Origin: Paraphysomonas bandaiensis
Taxonomy: Eukaryota; Chrysophyceae
Length of the DNA stretch: 64,000 bases
Reading direction: 5' to 3'
NCBI GenBank assembly: GCA_965644295.1
Contig: CBFFRP010000138.1
Location: forward strand, 62,001 to 126,000
The notes below the pieces were generated by a model, which saw nothing but the letters and a program-made list of their open reading frames with translations, did not search any database and was not told where the DNA came from. A program made the translations under genes and the position numbers. Shown one piece after another: positions 13,384 to 24,102 of the stretch. Positions within the stretch are counted from its first letter, which is position 1. Each line of letters opens with the position of its first letter.

Positions 13384-14940
13384 CTATAACTCCCTCTCGT
13401 GCGATGGGTGCTGATGGTTCTTCTCTGCCTCAGGAACAGATTCGGCGTCTCTGAAATGGTCAGGTCTGTCTTCTGGAGCTGCTCGATGGAATTGCTTTCG
13501 ATGTTTCGTTACTTTTTCATTAGCTATGTCCGCAAGGCTCAAGTCATCTTCTTTCGGTGGCTCAGGAATGTCTGCGCCGAACTTTCTGAGAAGACCTGGC
13601 AAATTCTTTTCCATCTCTTCTTCATCGGTTTGTCTAAAGTGTTCTCTGTAGTCCTTGGTGTGCATACTTTTAAGGTCAGCCCGTGCGGTCTTCTTCAGTT
13701 CCTCCAAAACTCGTTCATCCATACCATCCGGTGCAAAAGCATCAAAGCCTAGTCTTTCCACCGTGGCTTTATAACCATAAAAAGAGACCATATCTAGTAG
13801 TTTGACGACTGACCCTTTAAGGTTCAGCACTTCCGCCAGATGGTCACAAGCTCGTCGTCCTGTGAACTGACCTCTAGTCTGTTTCTGCGACATGCGGAAC
13901 CTTTTCAATAAACCCTTGAACCAAAAGCAAACGTGCGCCTTGGGTATATTCGCAGCCGCAATTCCTGTGTGCTTTTCGGAAGATCCGTGGCTCGCCCCAG
14001 CCAAAGCTAGGGCCTTGGCAGCCTCTCTATGGTTATTTACAAACGTATGATGAAGGGCAGTCAGTCCTGATGCATCAACGACTTCCATATCAGCACCTGC
14101 TGCGAGTAGTTGAGACACGCTATCCATATGGTTGCTCTTCGCCGATATAGATAGAGGAGTGTTATTGAACTTATCCGTGACGTCCACCTTCGCACCTCCC
14201 TTGATTAGCTCCCGTATCACCTTCGGAAAATTTCCTCTGGCAGCAAGAAGCATGGCACAGGTACCATCATCATTGACAGTATTGGGGTCGTCTCCATTCT
14301 GGATTAGCACTCTCACTGCCCTGGCGTGCCCTTTAAAGGCTGCAGCAATCAACGCAGTGTTTCCTTGCATGTTCCTAATTTTCATGTCCGCACCCCGTGC
14401 AAGTAGTACCTCCACTACCTTATCATGACCGTATAACGCTGCCATTATTAGTGGTGTATTCTTTTCGTCAGACTGATGGTTTATATCTGCCCCATTATCC
14501 AAGAAGTACTCCACAAGATCTACGTGTCCGTTGGATGCGGCGGTTTCTAGAAGATAATACTTGACATCATCAACATCATCTTCAGCAAATATATCAGACC
14601 CATGTTCTACAAGAACCTTCACTGCATCAGTTTGTCCGTTAACAACTGCAAGAGTTATAGCCCTGTATCCATAATAGTCTTTTACGTCCGGATTGACACC
14701 TTTGGACAGCAGACGAGACACAAACTCATGTCTTCCATTCGATGCAGCGACATGAAGAGGAACTACTTCCTTCCACTTCATCTCAAGGTCACTATGTGTA
14801 GCTCCATTGGCAATAAGGGTATCCAGCGTATGTATATCTCCTATCTCAGCCGCTGATAAGAGCTCTTGCTCCCTTGTGCCTGCGACACCCATATAAGGGT
14901 GAAGGAGAGCCGTTATAACGGTTAATACTATAATAGACAT
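13384..14940 (-). CDS. Ankyrin-repeat protein with predicted signal peptide, single exon
   Basis: An uninterrupted 518-codon frame from the ATG at 14940. The first 20 residues (MSIIVLTVITALLHPYMGVA) look like a cleavable signal peptide or membrane anchor. About nine ankyrin repeats of 33 residues follow, at roughly residues 25-330, with canonical motifs such as TPLIMAALYGHDKVVEVLLARGAD and TALIAAAFKGHARAVRVLIQNGD. The C-terminal 170 residues are charged (DEEEMEKNLPGLLRKFGAD; PPKEDDLSLADIA) and I recognise no domain there. It is unrelated to the 29-residue F-box/ankyrin family further right. Lack of introns among intron-rich neighbours could mean retroposition or recent gain. Likely a secreted or ER-lumen protein-interaction scaffold; partner unknown. 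Confidence 0.85.
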   Translation of the reverse strand: MSIIVLTVITALLHPYMGVAGTREQELLSAAEIGDIHTLDTLIANGATHSDLEMKWKEVVPLHVAASNGRHEFVSRLLSKGVNPDVKDYYGYRAITLAVVNGQTDAVKVLVEHGSDIFAEDDVDDVKYYLLETAASNGHVDLVEYFLDNGADINHQSDEKNTPLIMAALYGHDKVVEVLLARGADMKIRNMQGNTALIAAAFKGHARAVRVLIQNGDDPNTVNDDGTCAMLLAARGNFPKVIRELIKGGAKVDVTDKFNNTPLSISAKSNHMDSVSQLLAAGADMEVVDASGLTALHHTFVNNHREAAKALALAGASHGSSEKHTGIAAANIPKAHVCFWFKGLLKRFRMSQKQTRGQFTGRRACDHLAEVLNLKGSVVKLLDMVSFYGYKATVERLGFDAFAPDGMDERVLEELKKTARADLKSMHTKDYREHFRQTDEEEMEKNLPGLLRKFGADIPEPPKEDDLSLADIANEKVTKHRKQFHRAAPEDRPDHFRDAESVPEAEKNHQHPSHEREL

Positions 14941-15845
14941 GACTTCAGATTCAGATATGTTGATAATCTACTGAACAATGAAACAGAGGTGTTATACTAC
15001 ACTAATAACAGTGATATAATACAATATAGTGGAGTGATGGCATATCACTATGTCTTTGTCCATATATACAGTACACATCTATACTACATAGACATCTGCC
15101 TATACACTCCCCACAACACTACATATACTGTACATAGGAATTCCTACGCATATACTGAATAAACTGTACTGTAAAAAAATGGAAATTTTGTATGAAAGGT
15201 ACTCTACCACATACAAAAATTTCACTCCAAAAATTTGAGAAAAACGATAATTTTTGTGCTAATAAAACCCAATCTTTTTGGTGTAAATGGTAATACCGAC
15301 GATACTAATTTTATGTCCGATATACAAAATAAAAAATGCCGCATTTTATTGTACCATTGTAATATCGTCTCGTACCTTTAAGTTCGACCTCTGGCGTATA
15401 GGTAAAGTAATTTCTAATCCACAATTGCATACATGCACGATTTCGAACAGCTTCTTTTCTAATTGCATTTTCCAACTTACTTGTGTTTCTCAAAAGTAAT
15501 ATTACTATACAAAAATTCGTAGAATAGTATCCAATAAATAAACGATTTTCATGTCACATATTCATAAAAACCTAGCTTTTTCATAATATTTGCATCCAAT
15601 CTATTACACAAGATTTTTCAGTAAATCAGATATTTTGTCTCTACAAGATATGATATATACATATTATCCAATGAAGTTGAGTGTTCTGGATTGTGGGTGG
15701 TGTTTTTATGTATGTGTGTGTTATAGTAGTTTGATTTTATTGTTGGGAGGGTTAGTTATACATACATATCGTGCTGCGATTGAGGCATAGAGAGAGAGTT
15801 GCTTTATAATTATTTGTTAGATTTTCTTATAGAAGTGATTAGAAA
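14941..15845. other. Divergent intergenic region (ankyrin gene / Rab7)
   Basis: AT-rich spacer containing the start regions of both flanking genes. No gene or repeat is recognised. TTTTT/AAAAA tracts are frequent at 15170-15270. Confidence 0.4.
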
Positions 15846-16584
15846 ATGGCATCAAGAAAGAAAGTCCTTTTGAAGATAATTATCTTGGGCGATAGCGGGT
15901 AGTATCATATGTATGATATATGTGTGTTATATCATATATATCTGTATAATAGAGTCGGGAAGACATCTCTTATGAATCAATATGTGAATAAGAGATTTTC
16001 AAGTCAATACAAAGCAACAATTGGAGCTGATTTTTTGACTAAAGAGGTTATGATTGACGATAAGTTAGTTACACTGCAGGTAACGTAGAGCTACATGATA
16101 TCATGTATTGTAATTCATTTACATTTGGTTATTTATGTAGATATGGGATACTGCTGGTCAAGAAAGATTTCAGAGCTTAGGTGTGGCTTTTTATAGGGGA
16201 GCTGATGCCTGCATTCTTGTGTATGATATCACTGCGGAGAAGTCGTTTGAGCAACTTAACAGTTGGAGAGATGAATTCCTTAGTCAAGCAAGTCCGCGTG
16301 ACCCTGATAACTTTTCATTTGTGGTTATTGGCAACAAAGTTGATCGTGAGAGTGAGAGAAGGGTTCCCAAATCAAAGGCCACGCAGTGGTGCAAGTCCAA
16401 AGGCCCGAAGCCTATCCCCTACTTTGAGACTAGTGCCAAAGAGGCAATCAAGGTGGAGGTGGCTTTTCTAGAGGCCGCACAGATGGCCCTTCACCAGGAG
16501 ACCTCTGAGAATGAAGTTTTCATTCCTGACACCATCACATTCACCAACAAGCCTGCCCCTCAGTCCAGTGGGGGCTGCTGTTAA
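15846..16584 (+). CDS. Rab7-like small GTPase, 3 exons
   Basis: Exons 15846-15898, 15953-16079 and 16141-16584 give 207 aa, the Rab7 length. The P-loop GDSGVGKT is split by intron 1 within its second glycine codon. The G3 box [21 protein letters not shown], with Rab7-type residues, starts exon 3; NKVD and ETSAK complete the nucleotide-binding site. The C-terminus SSGGCC is the geranylgeranylation site. Rab7 controls traffic to late endosomes, lysosomes or vacuoles. Introns are 54 and 61 nt. Confidence 0.95.
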
Positions 16585-18572
16585 TGTGACACTGATCCTT
16601 AGTCTACACTGGTCTTCTGCCCACTGTGGTCGTATTATACTTCGTGTAGTGTGTAGGTTAGCTCGAAAGGAATGATGTTATTATGTTATGTTGCATATGA
16701 ATAAGCATTGCAATTCTGCCGTTCCTACGATCTGTTTTCAGTCGTCAGTACCATTCGAGTGTGTGTTCTGGATCAGTTGGTGTTCCAATGATGATGATGA
16801 ATATCGTAATAATGGTAGTACACTACGGAACCTTAAAGTGCTATCCCTATTCTGTCTCTAAAAAACTTTTCTTTGGCATGAATTGGGCTCCACTAAACGC
16901 TCATATTAACACGGGGCAAATATAGACATTCAACTTAAATATTCGGTTCAACAGGAATACTCTTCTATCTAAATTATGGTACTGATTAGCACAATTTTAA
17001 AATCGCAGGATCTCAAATGGGCGCACCTTATAGGGGGGAGGTGGAGCAACACCACATAATACATCATACTATACCAAAAAAACATTTATATGTGATAAAT
17101 ATGGTATAATATATTTCCAGCAAGAAGACGCTGGGTGATATATGCTTAGGCTGTAGACTATTGGATTTTGTTAAATCCATATATTGAAAGTCTTGTTATT
17201 TAGCAATAGGCGTTAAAAATCTGCACCAATATATTGGCTCGTTGAATGCTAGACATTCTAGTTAGACCACTACCCATAAATTCCATTATCCTACTATTTA
17301 GCGCTACAGAAGCTATTTGTGCGTCGCCGCAAGCACCAAGGTGTTTGAAATTTTGCGCATGTTTGAAATTTTGTTCTAGTTATATTCATATGGTGTATAC
17401 AGATAATTCTCAGTAGTAGAACACAGTAAAATTCATTATTATTAAATTAACTATTATCCAGCAGTAGTTGTCATCATCGTCTCTTAACATTTTCAGGATT
17501 GATACAACATTGCACATTAATTCGATACAGTGTTTACATACAACATCATGTCTCTGCCTGTAGATGCCATAATAATGAGCTAGGTGGTAATCTCACAATA
17601 GATAGAGAACATATGATAGCCATTAACGGTTATCAGGCCTCTATACAGCATCAGATATAGCACTTAAACTCTCCTGTAATATTCTTGATGTTCTGGTTAT
17701 GAAGATAGATCGCTTGTACGACTTCAATATGATCTTCAATATGATAACGAAGGATGTAATACAACTTGAGTGTTTGATGTTCTGTTTTGATAATGGCGAA
17801 ACTCGCAATCAACATCAAGAACGGAAGTGGTCGCACCTTGGTGCTTGCGGCGACGCACAAGCAGCTTCTGTAGCGTTAAATAGTAAGATAATGGAATTTG
17901 TGCTGATTAGTTATGGGTAGAGGTCTAACTAGTATGTCTAGCATTCAACTAGCCACTATATTGGCACAGGTTTTTAACGCCTATTGCTAAATAAAAAGAC
18001 TTTCAATATATGATAGCCATGACGGAATCAACATTCACAAGGGGCAATATCACTCATGGTCTCAGAAGTCACGGGAGTGGTTGCAGTGGGAATGACACCA
18101 GATGTTTCAGAAGGAGCAGCATCAGAACTGTCAGGGACAATATCACTCATGGTCTCAGAAGACACGGGAGCCATCGTTACCTACCGGCCATAAGTCACTG
18201 TGCGTCGAGTTCACATATGACAGAATTGTATTTGTATGGGTTGCACGCTGAAGATGCTGCACTTATGACCAGGAATGCTCCCGGGTATACACGTATACAC
18301 TGAGTTTTAAGTTGGGATATTACCAAACCCTGGCAAAGTGATGTTGTAGTTTCATGTAACAACTTGAACGATCATTGTGGTAAAATGGGCAGAAGTAAAT
18401 ATCAACTACTTGCACTTTAATCTTTAATTTGATACTGAATTTACTGATCAGAAGTGTAAGAGTCAACAAGTGCTGAGATGTTATTAACAGCTACAGATTT
18501 TTCAGTTGATACAACAAAATCCCATACATATCCTCTACGAGAGAAAAGAGGAAACAAAAAAAAACTGAAAAA
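16585..18572. other. Intergenic with retroelement-like repeat fragments
   Basis: Holds the inverted repeat pair annotated below and, at 18020-18180, a minus-strand Ser/Thr-rich reading frame in which SETMSDI occurs twice (direct DNA repeats at about 18044 and 18141, 97 bp apart). No intact gene is seen. Confidence 0.45.
17187..18012. repeat. Inverted pair of a dispersed repeat (family A)
   Basis: About 155 bp at 17187-17345 recurs inverted at 17835-18012. Shared landmarks are GACTTTCAATATA, TAGCAATAGGCGTTAAAAA, CTAGTTAGACC and the GC-rich core CACCTTGGTGCTTGCGGCGA. Single copies lie at 29543-29716 (same orientation as the left member), 39367-39440 (short) and 56557-56595 (core only). In several copies the core translates to the same peptide, CTLVLAATHKQ, then a stop, so the family may be 3' ends of a retroelement ORF plus its terminal repeat. 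Classification is inferred. Confidence 0.6.
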
Positions 18573-18934
18573 TGCACTTCTGTTAGCCTTAATTATCACT
18601 TTTTGAAGAAAGGCTCAGAAAATGTGCTTCGCATGTTTGACAAATTATATAACCTATGTGCTGCATTCAAGGCAATCGTTATGAGATCGTACAACATCCA
18701 CCTCTAAACAATTACATATACTGGATCAATTATTTCTTTAATACTGAAAAATAGCGTGTTAATATAACCGGATCAAACAATTACTGAGTAAACTTGAAAA
18801 CACACCAACTGTTCGAAGCATCAATATATACTCCAAAAATGACAAGTTAGTAACAAATAGGCAAACTAACAAAGCGTCAGATTAATATCTCCCATTGTCT
18901 CCAGTTGACTACAGTGAGTACACTCCTTACAGTT

Positions 18935-21900
18935 TCAGATTTCCGTATCAGCAGCAGAAACATCATCAAAGTTGACTATGTTTTGAATGAGATCCCGCGA
19001 GACGTACTGCACCAATGTGAAGGTTTTCCTAAACGTATATATACAGTTATTACAACATTTATTACAGACACATTAACTAACCTGGTGAGCAATTCAAATT
19101 TACCATATCTGGCAGTGTCTCCCATAAGGTTATTGTGCATCAAAATTAGCTTCTTGGATATACTCAAGAATCTCTCTTTCAAAAATTGCTTCACAATTGG
19201 TGGCAGGGTAGCAACGTGACCAGGGTTAACAAGACAATGAAAAACGGTGGAATCCAATGGCTGCCCTGGGGGCACTTCTAGCTTCATCCACTCTTTTTTG
19301 CATGCGCCAGTTTCATCAATAATCTGTTGTACCTCAGCGAGCCGATCATTCCATACCCCCAGACGCTCTTGCAGGTCTCGTCTCACAACAAAGGGGTGGT
19401 CCATCAGCGCGAACTCATAATATCCTTCTCCAAGGTCTCCTCTGTATGGGACGCGATCCACGGTATTCAATAGAAAGAGCAGGAAGCAGTTCTGCACTTC
19501 TACCGTGTCTCCAGTTCTGTCTGCCCTACGCTGATTAATGAACTCTTCATACAATTCTGGTAACATGCAACCAAGGGCAATGCTGTCCGCCATATTTTCT
19601 CTCAACTCCCACATCAACCATAGCAAAGCACAGTTGGACCGTGGTGTGGATGGACGGTAACCAGAAGGAGTGGCATCTGCCATGAAGTCAATATTGTCCT
19701 CGTCTCTGGCCTGAGTCAACTCCTCCTCCGAGAGGCGACCGCACTCTTCCACTAGACCCAGAGCCACCAATGTTTCGATAGATACTTCACGGAAGTTGGG
19801 CATATTTGTCCTTCCCGTGATGTAGTCATTCAGGGTCAATCCACCCAGTTGGTTCATTTGATCCTCGAAAAATCTCTTCGGGTTACTGTGTTTCGAAAGC
19901 ATCTCCTGCAAGAATTGAGTATGGTAACGAGGTTCCCGTCCTGTGATAGCAGGAATACGTGCAAGCACCAGCTCTCTGATGAAGGAAGCACGGGATCCAG
20001 CGTACACAAGATGACCCTGAGTATCAAGTCCACGACGACCTGAGCGCCCAGCCATCTGCTGCGCCATGAGAGTGTCTAACTTTCCACCCATCTCGCCACA
20101 GAATAGACATGTGCGGAATGGCATATTAACTCCGTAGGCGAGAGAAGAGTCGGACAGTACCACACCGAGTTTACCCTGCATAGCCAGGCGCATGACGGCC
20201 ACACGATACGCAGTGAAGTGATGATCGTTAATATACAAGCCAATACCGCGACGGAGAGCTCGCATCAAAGCATGTTTCGAAACATCGCCTTCGAATTTGT
20301 CACCCTTCTTAACATCATTGCAAATATCCTGGAACTCCCTTGATGAGATTGGGCCAGAGGGAGTCATCGCAAAGTCGGGGTGTGGTGCAGTGTAATCAAC
20401 GACCTCTATGGTGTCCTGAATAGTACCATCCCGCTCTGCTTCCTCCCTGTCCTGCCTGGTTTGAACCTCAGCCAGAACACGATTCTGCTCAGAACGCCTA
20501 GCAGCCGCCCTTCGTTCGAGGGATGAATAGTAGTTCGGGTGTGCTACCTTTTGCCTTTCCTCAATACCACCCAGTAAAGAATTAAATAACCCTATTAATT
20601 CGAATGCATTCAAGTGAAAAATGAGGCATGGAAGCATGCTCTGTCTCTTTAGATGCATAACGATATCTGTCACATTGAACTCAGGGGGCATATCCTCAAC
20701 AGTGTGAGCATCTAGCAACTCTTGTGTCTCAGTCTCATGCGAGACTGCGAGCTTCTCCAAGCGCCGCTTGAGCTCGTACTCGTACTCCTTCGACTGGATT
20801 AAAGTGATGCGGGTAGACGCGTCGTTGGAAAAATACTTATGCGGATCCAGGTCAGCAATGACCTCGGCAGGATAGTGCTACAACAAGTAAAGGGGTCATT
20901 AGTACCATTCAGGATATTATAGTCTTAAGCAGCACATGCACTCACATTTTTCATATCCAACCACATATTATAACTATCCAGGGGGGTCATCGGCAGACTA
21001 GACGATTTGAACCCATCATTCTTCAGGAAGTCTACGGTAATTGCAGACAATGGATGCAGCAGCTTTAGATGAAACTCGTCACTGTCCTTCTTTCGAGTCC
21101 ATGTGTGTCTCTGAATATTGAGGAATCTCCCTTCATGGCCCTGATATTTCACTAGTCTGTTAGCATCTTCAAGCTCCGCCCGCATTACTGCTTCTTTCGG
21201 GGTTTCCTGCCCAGCATTAACGTTGTTCATGTTAACTACAACATCACTTGTAGAGCGAGGGGCGTTCACTACTTCCACTTTCAGCTGCTCGCCGCGCACT
21301 CGCTCCATCCAGGATCTGAGTTCTTCTGCATTACCCACAGTTGCAGAGAGGGCAAGGAAGTTACAATTCATCAAACGAATCAACCGTTGTAACGCCTCCC
21401 CGTCGTCACCATCGAGCACGTGGATCTCATCGTAAACAACCCACCCATAATGGTCGAACCCGCCTCCCAGCTGTGCCTTGTCTACCTTATAGTCGCGTTC
21501 GAGGTAACTGCTACGGCCCCTTATCTTGGTCATCGCCGACTCCAGCGCTTTAGGGGTGCCGACTACGACGGCAGGGGGCTCATCAATCCTACTGTGGGGA
21601 CTGTAAATCATCTGATCAGTGACCAGCGCCACATTGCCAGAGAGAATGTGTCTAGCAAAATGCGCTGCCACCTGCCATACCAAAGGCTCCGTAGGCACAA
21701 CAAAGAGAACTCTGTTCTTGACCTCAGCAGTATCCACCACCTCCTCATCTCCCTCGATCTCTTCGTATTGCATACGCCCCAGAGTCGCAACGTAGGTGGA
21801 TATAATGGTCTTACCGGAGGAGGTCGGGGCACTGATCACTACACTCTTGCCGGCATCTATGAGGCGGAGAACGCGTTTCTGCCATTCATCTAAGCGGAAG

Positions 21901-22823
21901 TCTGACGTAAATGGAGACAACGGAGGTAGTCGGTCAGACATGACAGTAAGCTGGGTGACAATCATATCCTCCTCAGAACGCCAGCGATCCACCTATGCAC
22001 GTCGTTATTTCCACATTCAAAACAATGTATATAATATAGTGGACAGTACCGTTCTGAGTACGGTTCTATGCCTAAATACCAATTCCGCTTCCGGACTCCT
22101 TCTCGGTAGCCTCTCATTGTTTCTCCTCGCCTACACGCAGATTATCTCACAAAAAGTGGAAAAAGTGCTAACTAACATTGTGGTAGAGTGAATTGGCTTC
22201 GATAGCCCAGAAGACATCAAAGGCCAAGGCTTTCTCTCTCCTTTGAACAGCCGTGTCGAGGATCTCCAGCAAGAGTTCCAGCTTGCCAACGGGGGTCTTG
22301 ATCTGCTTTCTGATCTCTATTAGCGCACTGCGATGGGAAATTTACGTTACGGGATAAATAAATCAACACCGCAATACTTACGCTGCACCGTCAGACTTCT
22401 TATTAGATATACGCTCCCTGTCGTACATCAGATCTCTCTGTGTAAAACAGTTTAACAATTCTTCATGCGGATATAAATCGTACTCACCGCTTGTCGAGCC
22501 CTCTCCTGCTCAGCACGGATGGCTTCTCTCCGGGTTAAATGATTTCCATTACCTTCAGCGACGGGTGTAGTCACACGTTCCTCTTCCTCCTCCAACTTTT
22601 GCTCACGCTCCCACATCTCTTGAGGATCGAAGCCAGAGCGGGGCGCAAGATCACGCAGAATAACTGGGAGCGTGGATGCCCATTCCAATCTTCTTAGTCT
22701 TCGATTCCACACCTTTCTTCCGGGTTGTCTTGCCAGAGACAAATCCACTGCAATGAAATCACATCATGCACACAGCACACAGCAGCATGAGGGCTCACCA
22801 TTCTCTACTCTCTGTTGACTCAT
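18935..22823 (-). CDS. DDX60/Ski2-like RNA helicase, left copy, 8 exons
   Basis: Exons: 22823-22799, 22747-22488, 22437-22382, 22327-22177, 22130-22050, 21992-20946, 20877-19082, 19028-18935; 3510 nt, 1169 aa, open throughout. Superfamily-2 motifs: Q-like DEWQKRVL, motif I APTSSGKT (about 246-253), DEIH box in VVYDEIHVLDG, motif III LALSATVGN, motif VI QMAGRSGRRGLD. The segment between the RecA folds (LHPLSAITVDFLKNDGF, then PMTPLDSYNMWLDM) resembles DDX60 rather than SKIV2L or MTR4, but the long DDX60 N-terminus is missing; only about 190 residues precede the helicase core. DDX60-type helicases act on RNA in antiviral or RNA-decay settings in animals; the protist role is unknown. Relative to the right copy it lacks 27 residues after TLGRM and 10 residues in exon 5, both in frame. 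Confidence 0.88.
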
Positions 22824-23137
22824 TTTCAATGAACTGATGCAATCTTGTTCTTCTGGTTAGTAATCTTCGTATGTCTATGCAATGGATTGACGATCTAGTG
22901 CTTCTTCTTGATAGTCGTATAATCACAGTCGCATATATGCATATGCATATGTACACTACATCTTGAAGAGCGAAGTGAAGTGAGATGACCACGACGAAGA
23001 AATGTCCTGAATGTCGTAGTACTTGAGAGCTTTTGTGACTTGAAAATCCAAAAAATCTAGTTTTTTATGTTGTATGGTGTTTTTTTATGATCAATATATT
23101 GTATTCTTTGCCTGATCCACAAATTCCGACACAGTAT

Positions 23138-23744
23138 CCCCAGATTTTAGGAAAAAATAGTTCCCAAATTCCCAAAAAAGTGGAGGCCCAGTTTTGATTT
23201 CCATTAAAAAAAACATATTTATATGGGTGAGATTATGTGTACTGCTGTACATGATATGAGTGTGTGTACTGCTGCATGTAATATAGCAGTACTCAACAGA
23301 GTGTGATGTAGTGAGCATATCTATCTATTAATAGTATCGTTGTTTGCGTTGTTTCGGTTAGCATTCACTGATAAAAATGAGAAACCAAACTTCGAACAGA
23401 TAGCGGTTGTTCTCATCTTTGAGATGAATGTCTGGAGCTGTGTGTATGTTGTTGTATGGTTATATAGTGGAGGGTATAGTAGATCACACCTTCCTCACAG
23501 CCCCTCATACTGCATCAGATATTGAAGATACTTTGAGCTCTTATGAAGCCAGACGTATTCATATTTGACTCGATACATGCATACATCCCATTTGAGGTGA
23601 GCATTGAATGTCTATGTACAGCATATACATACATACATGGAGATTGTACGCAGTGCAGTATAAGATCGAACAACGCGCTCGCGATATAACGCGATCTCAA
23701 TTTCAAGAAATTTAGTACGAAACTAAAATAATACAAAGATTTAG
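23138..23744. other. Loop between helicase arms; possible exon remnant
   Basis: Unique sequence at the centre of symmetry, presumably containing or abutting both helicase promoters. At 23543-23596 a plus-strand frame MKPDVFIFDSIHAYIPFE ends at GAG|GTGAGC, a good donor; the DSIH-YI pattern recalls the N-terminal strand of HD-domain phosphohydrolases. No continuation was found, so this may be a captured first exon or chance. Confidence 0.25.
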
Positions 23745-24102
23745 GAATAATGTGTCGGAATTTGTGGATCAGGCAAAGAATACGGGATTTTTCGTTATTT
23801 ATACAATATATTGATCATCAAAAACACCATACAACATAAAAAACTAGATTTTTTGAATTTCTGCAAAAGATTTTCAACCTCTCACAAAAGTTCTCAAGTA
23901 CGTTTGTTTCTCTGCACACATTCAGGACATTTCTTCGTCGTGGTCATCTCACTTCACTTCGCTCTTCAAGATGTAGTGTACATATGCATATATGCGACTG
24001 TGATTATACGACTATCAAGAAGAAGCACTAGATCGTCAATCCATTGCATAGACATACGAAGATTACTAACCAGAAGAACAAGATTGCATCAGTTCATTGA
24101 AA

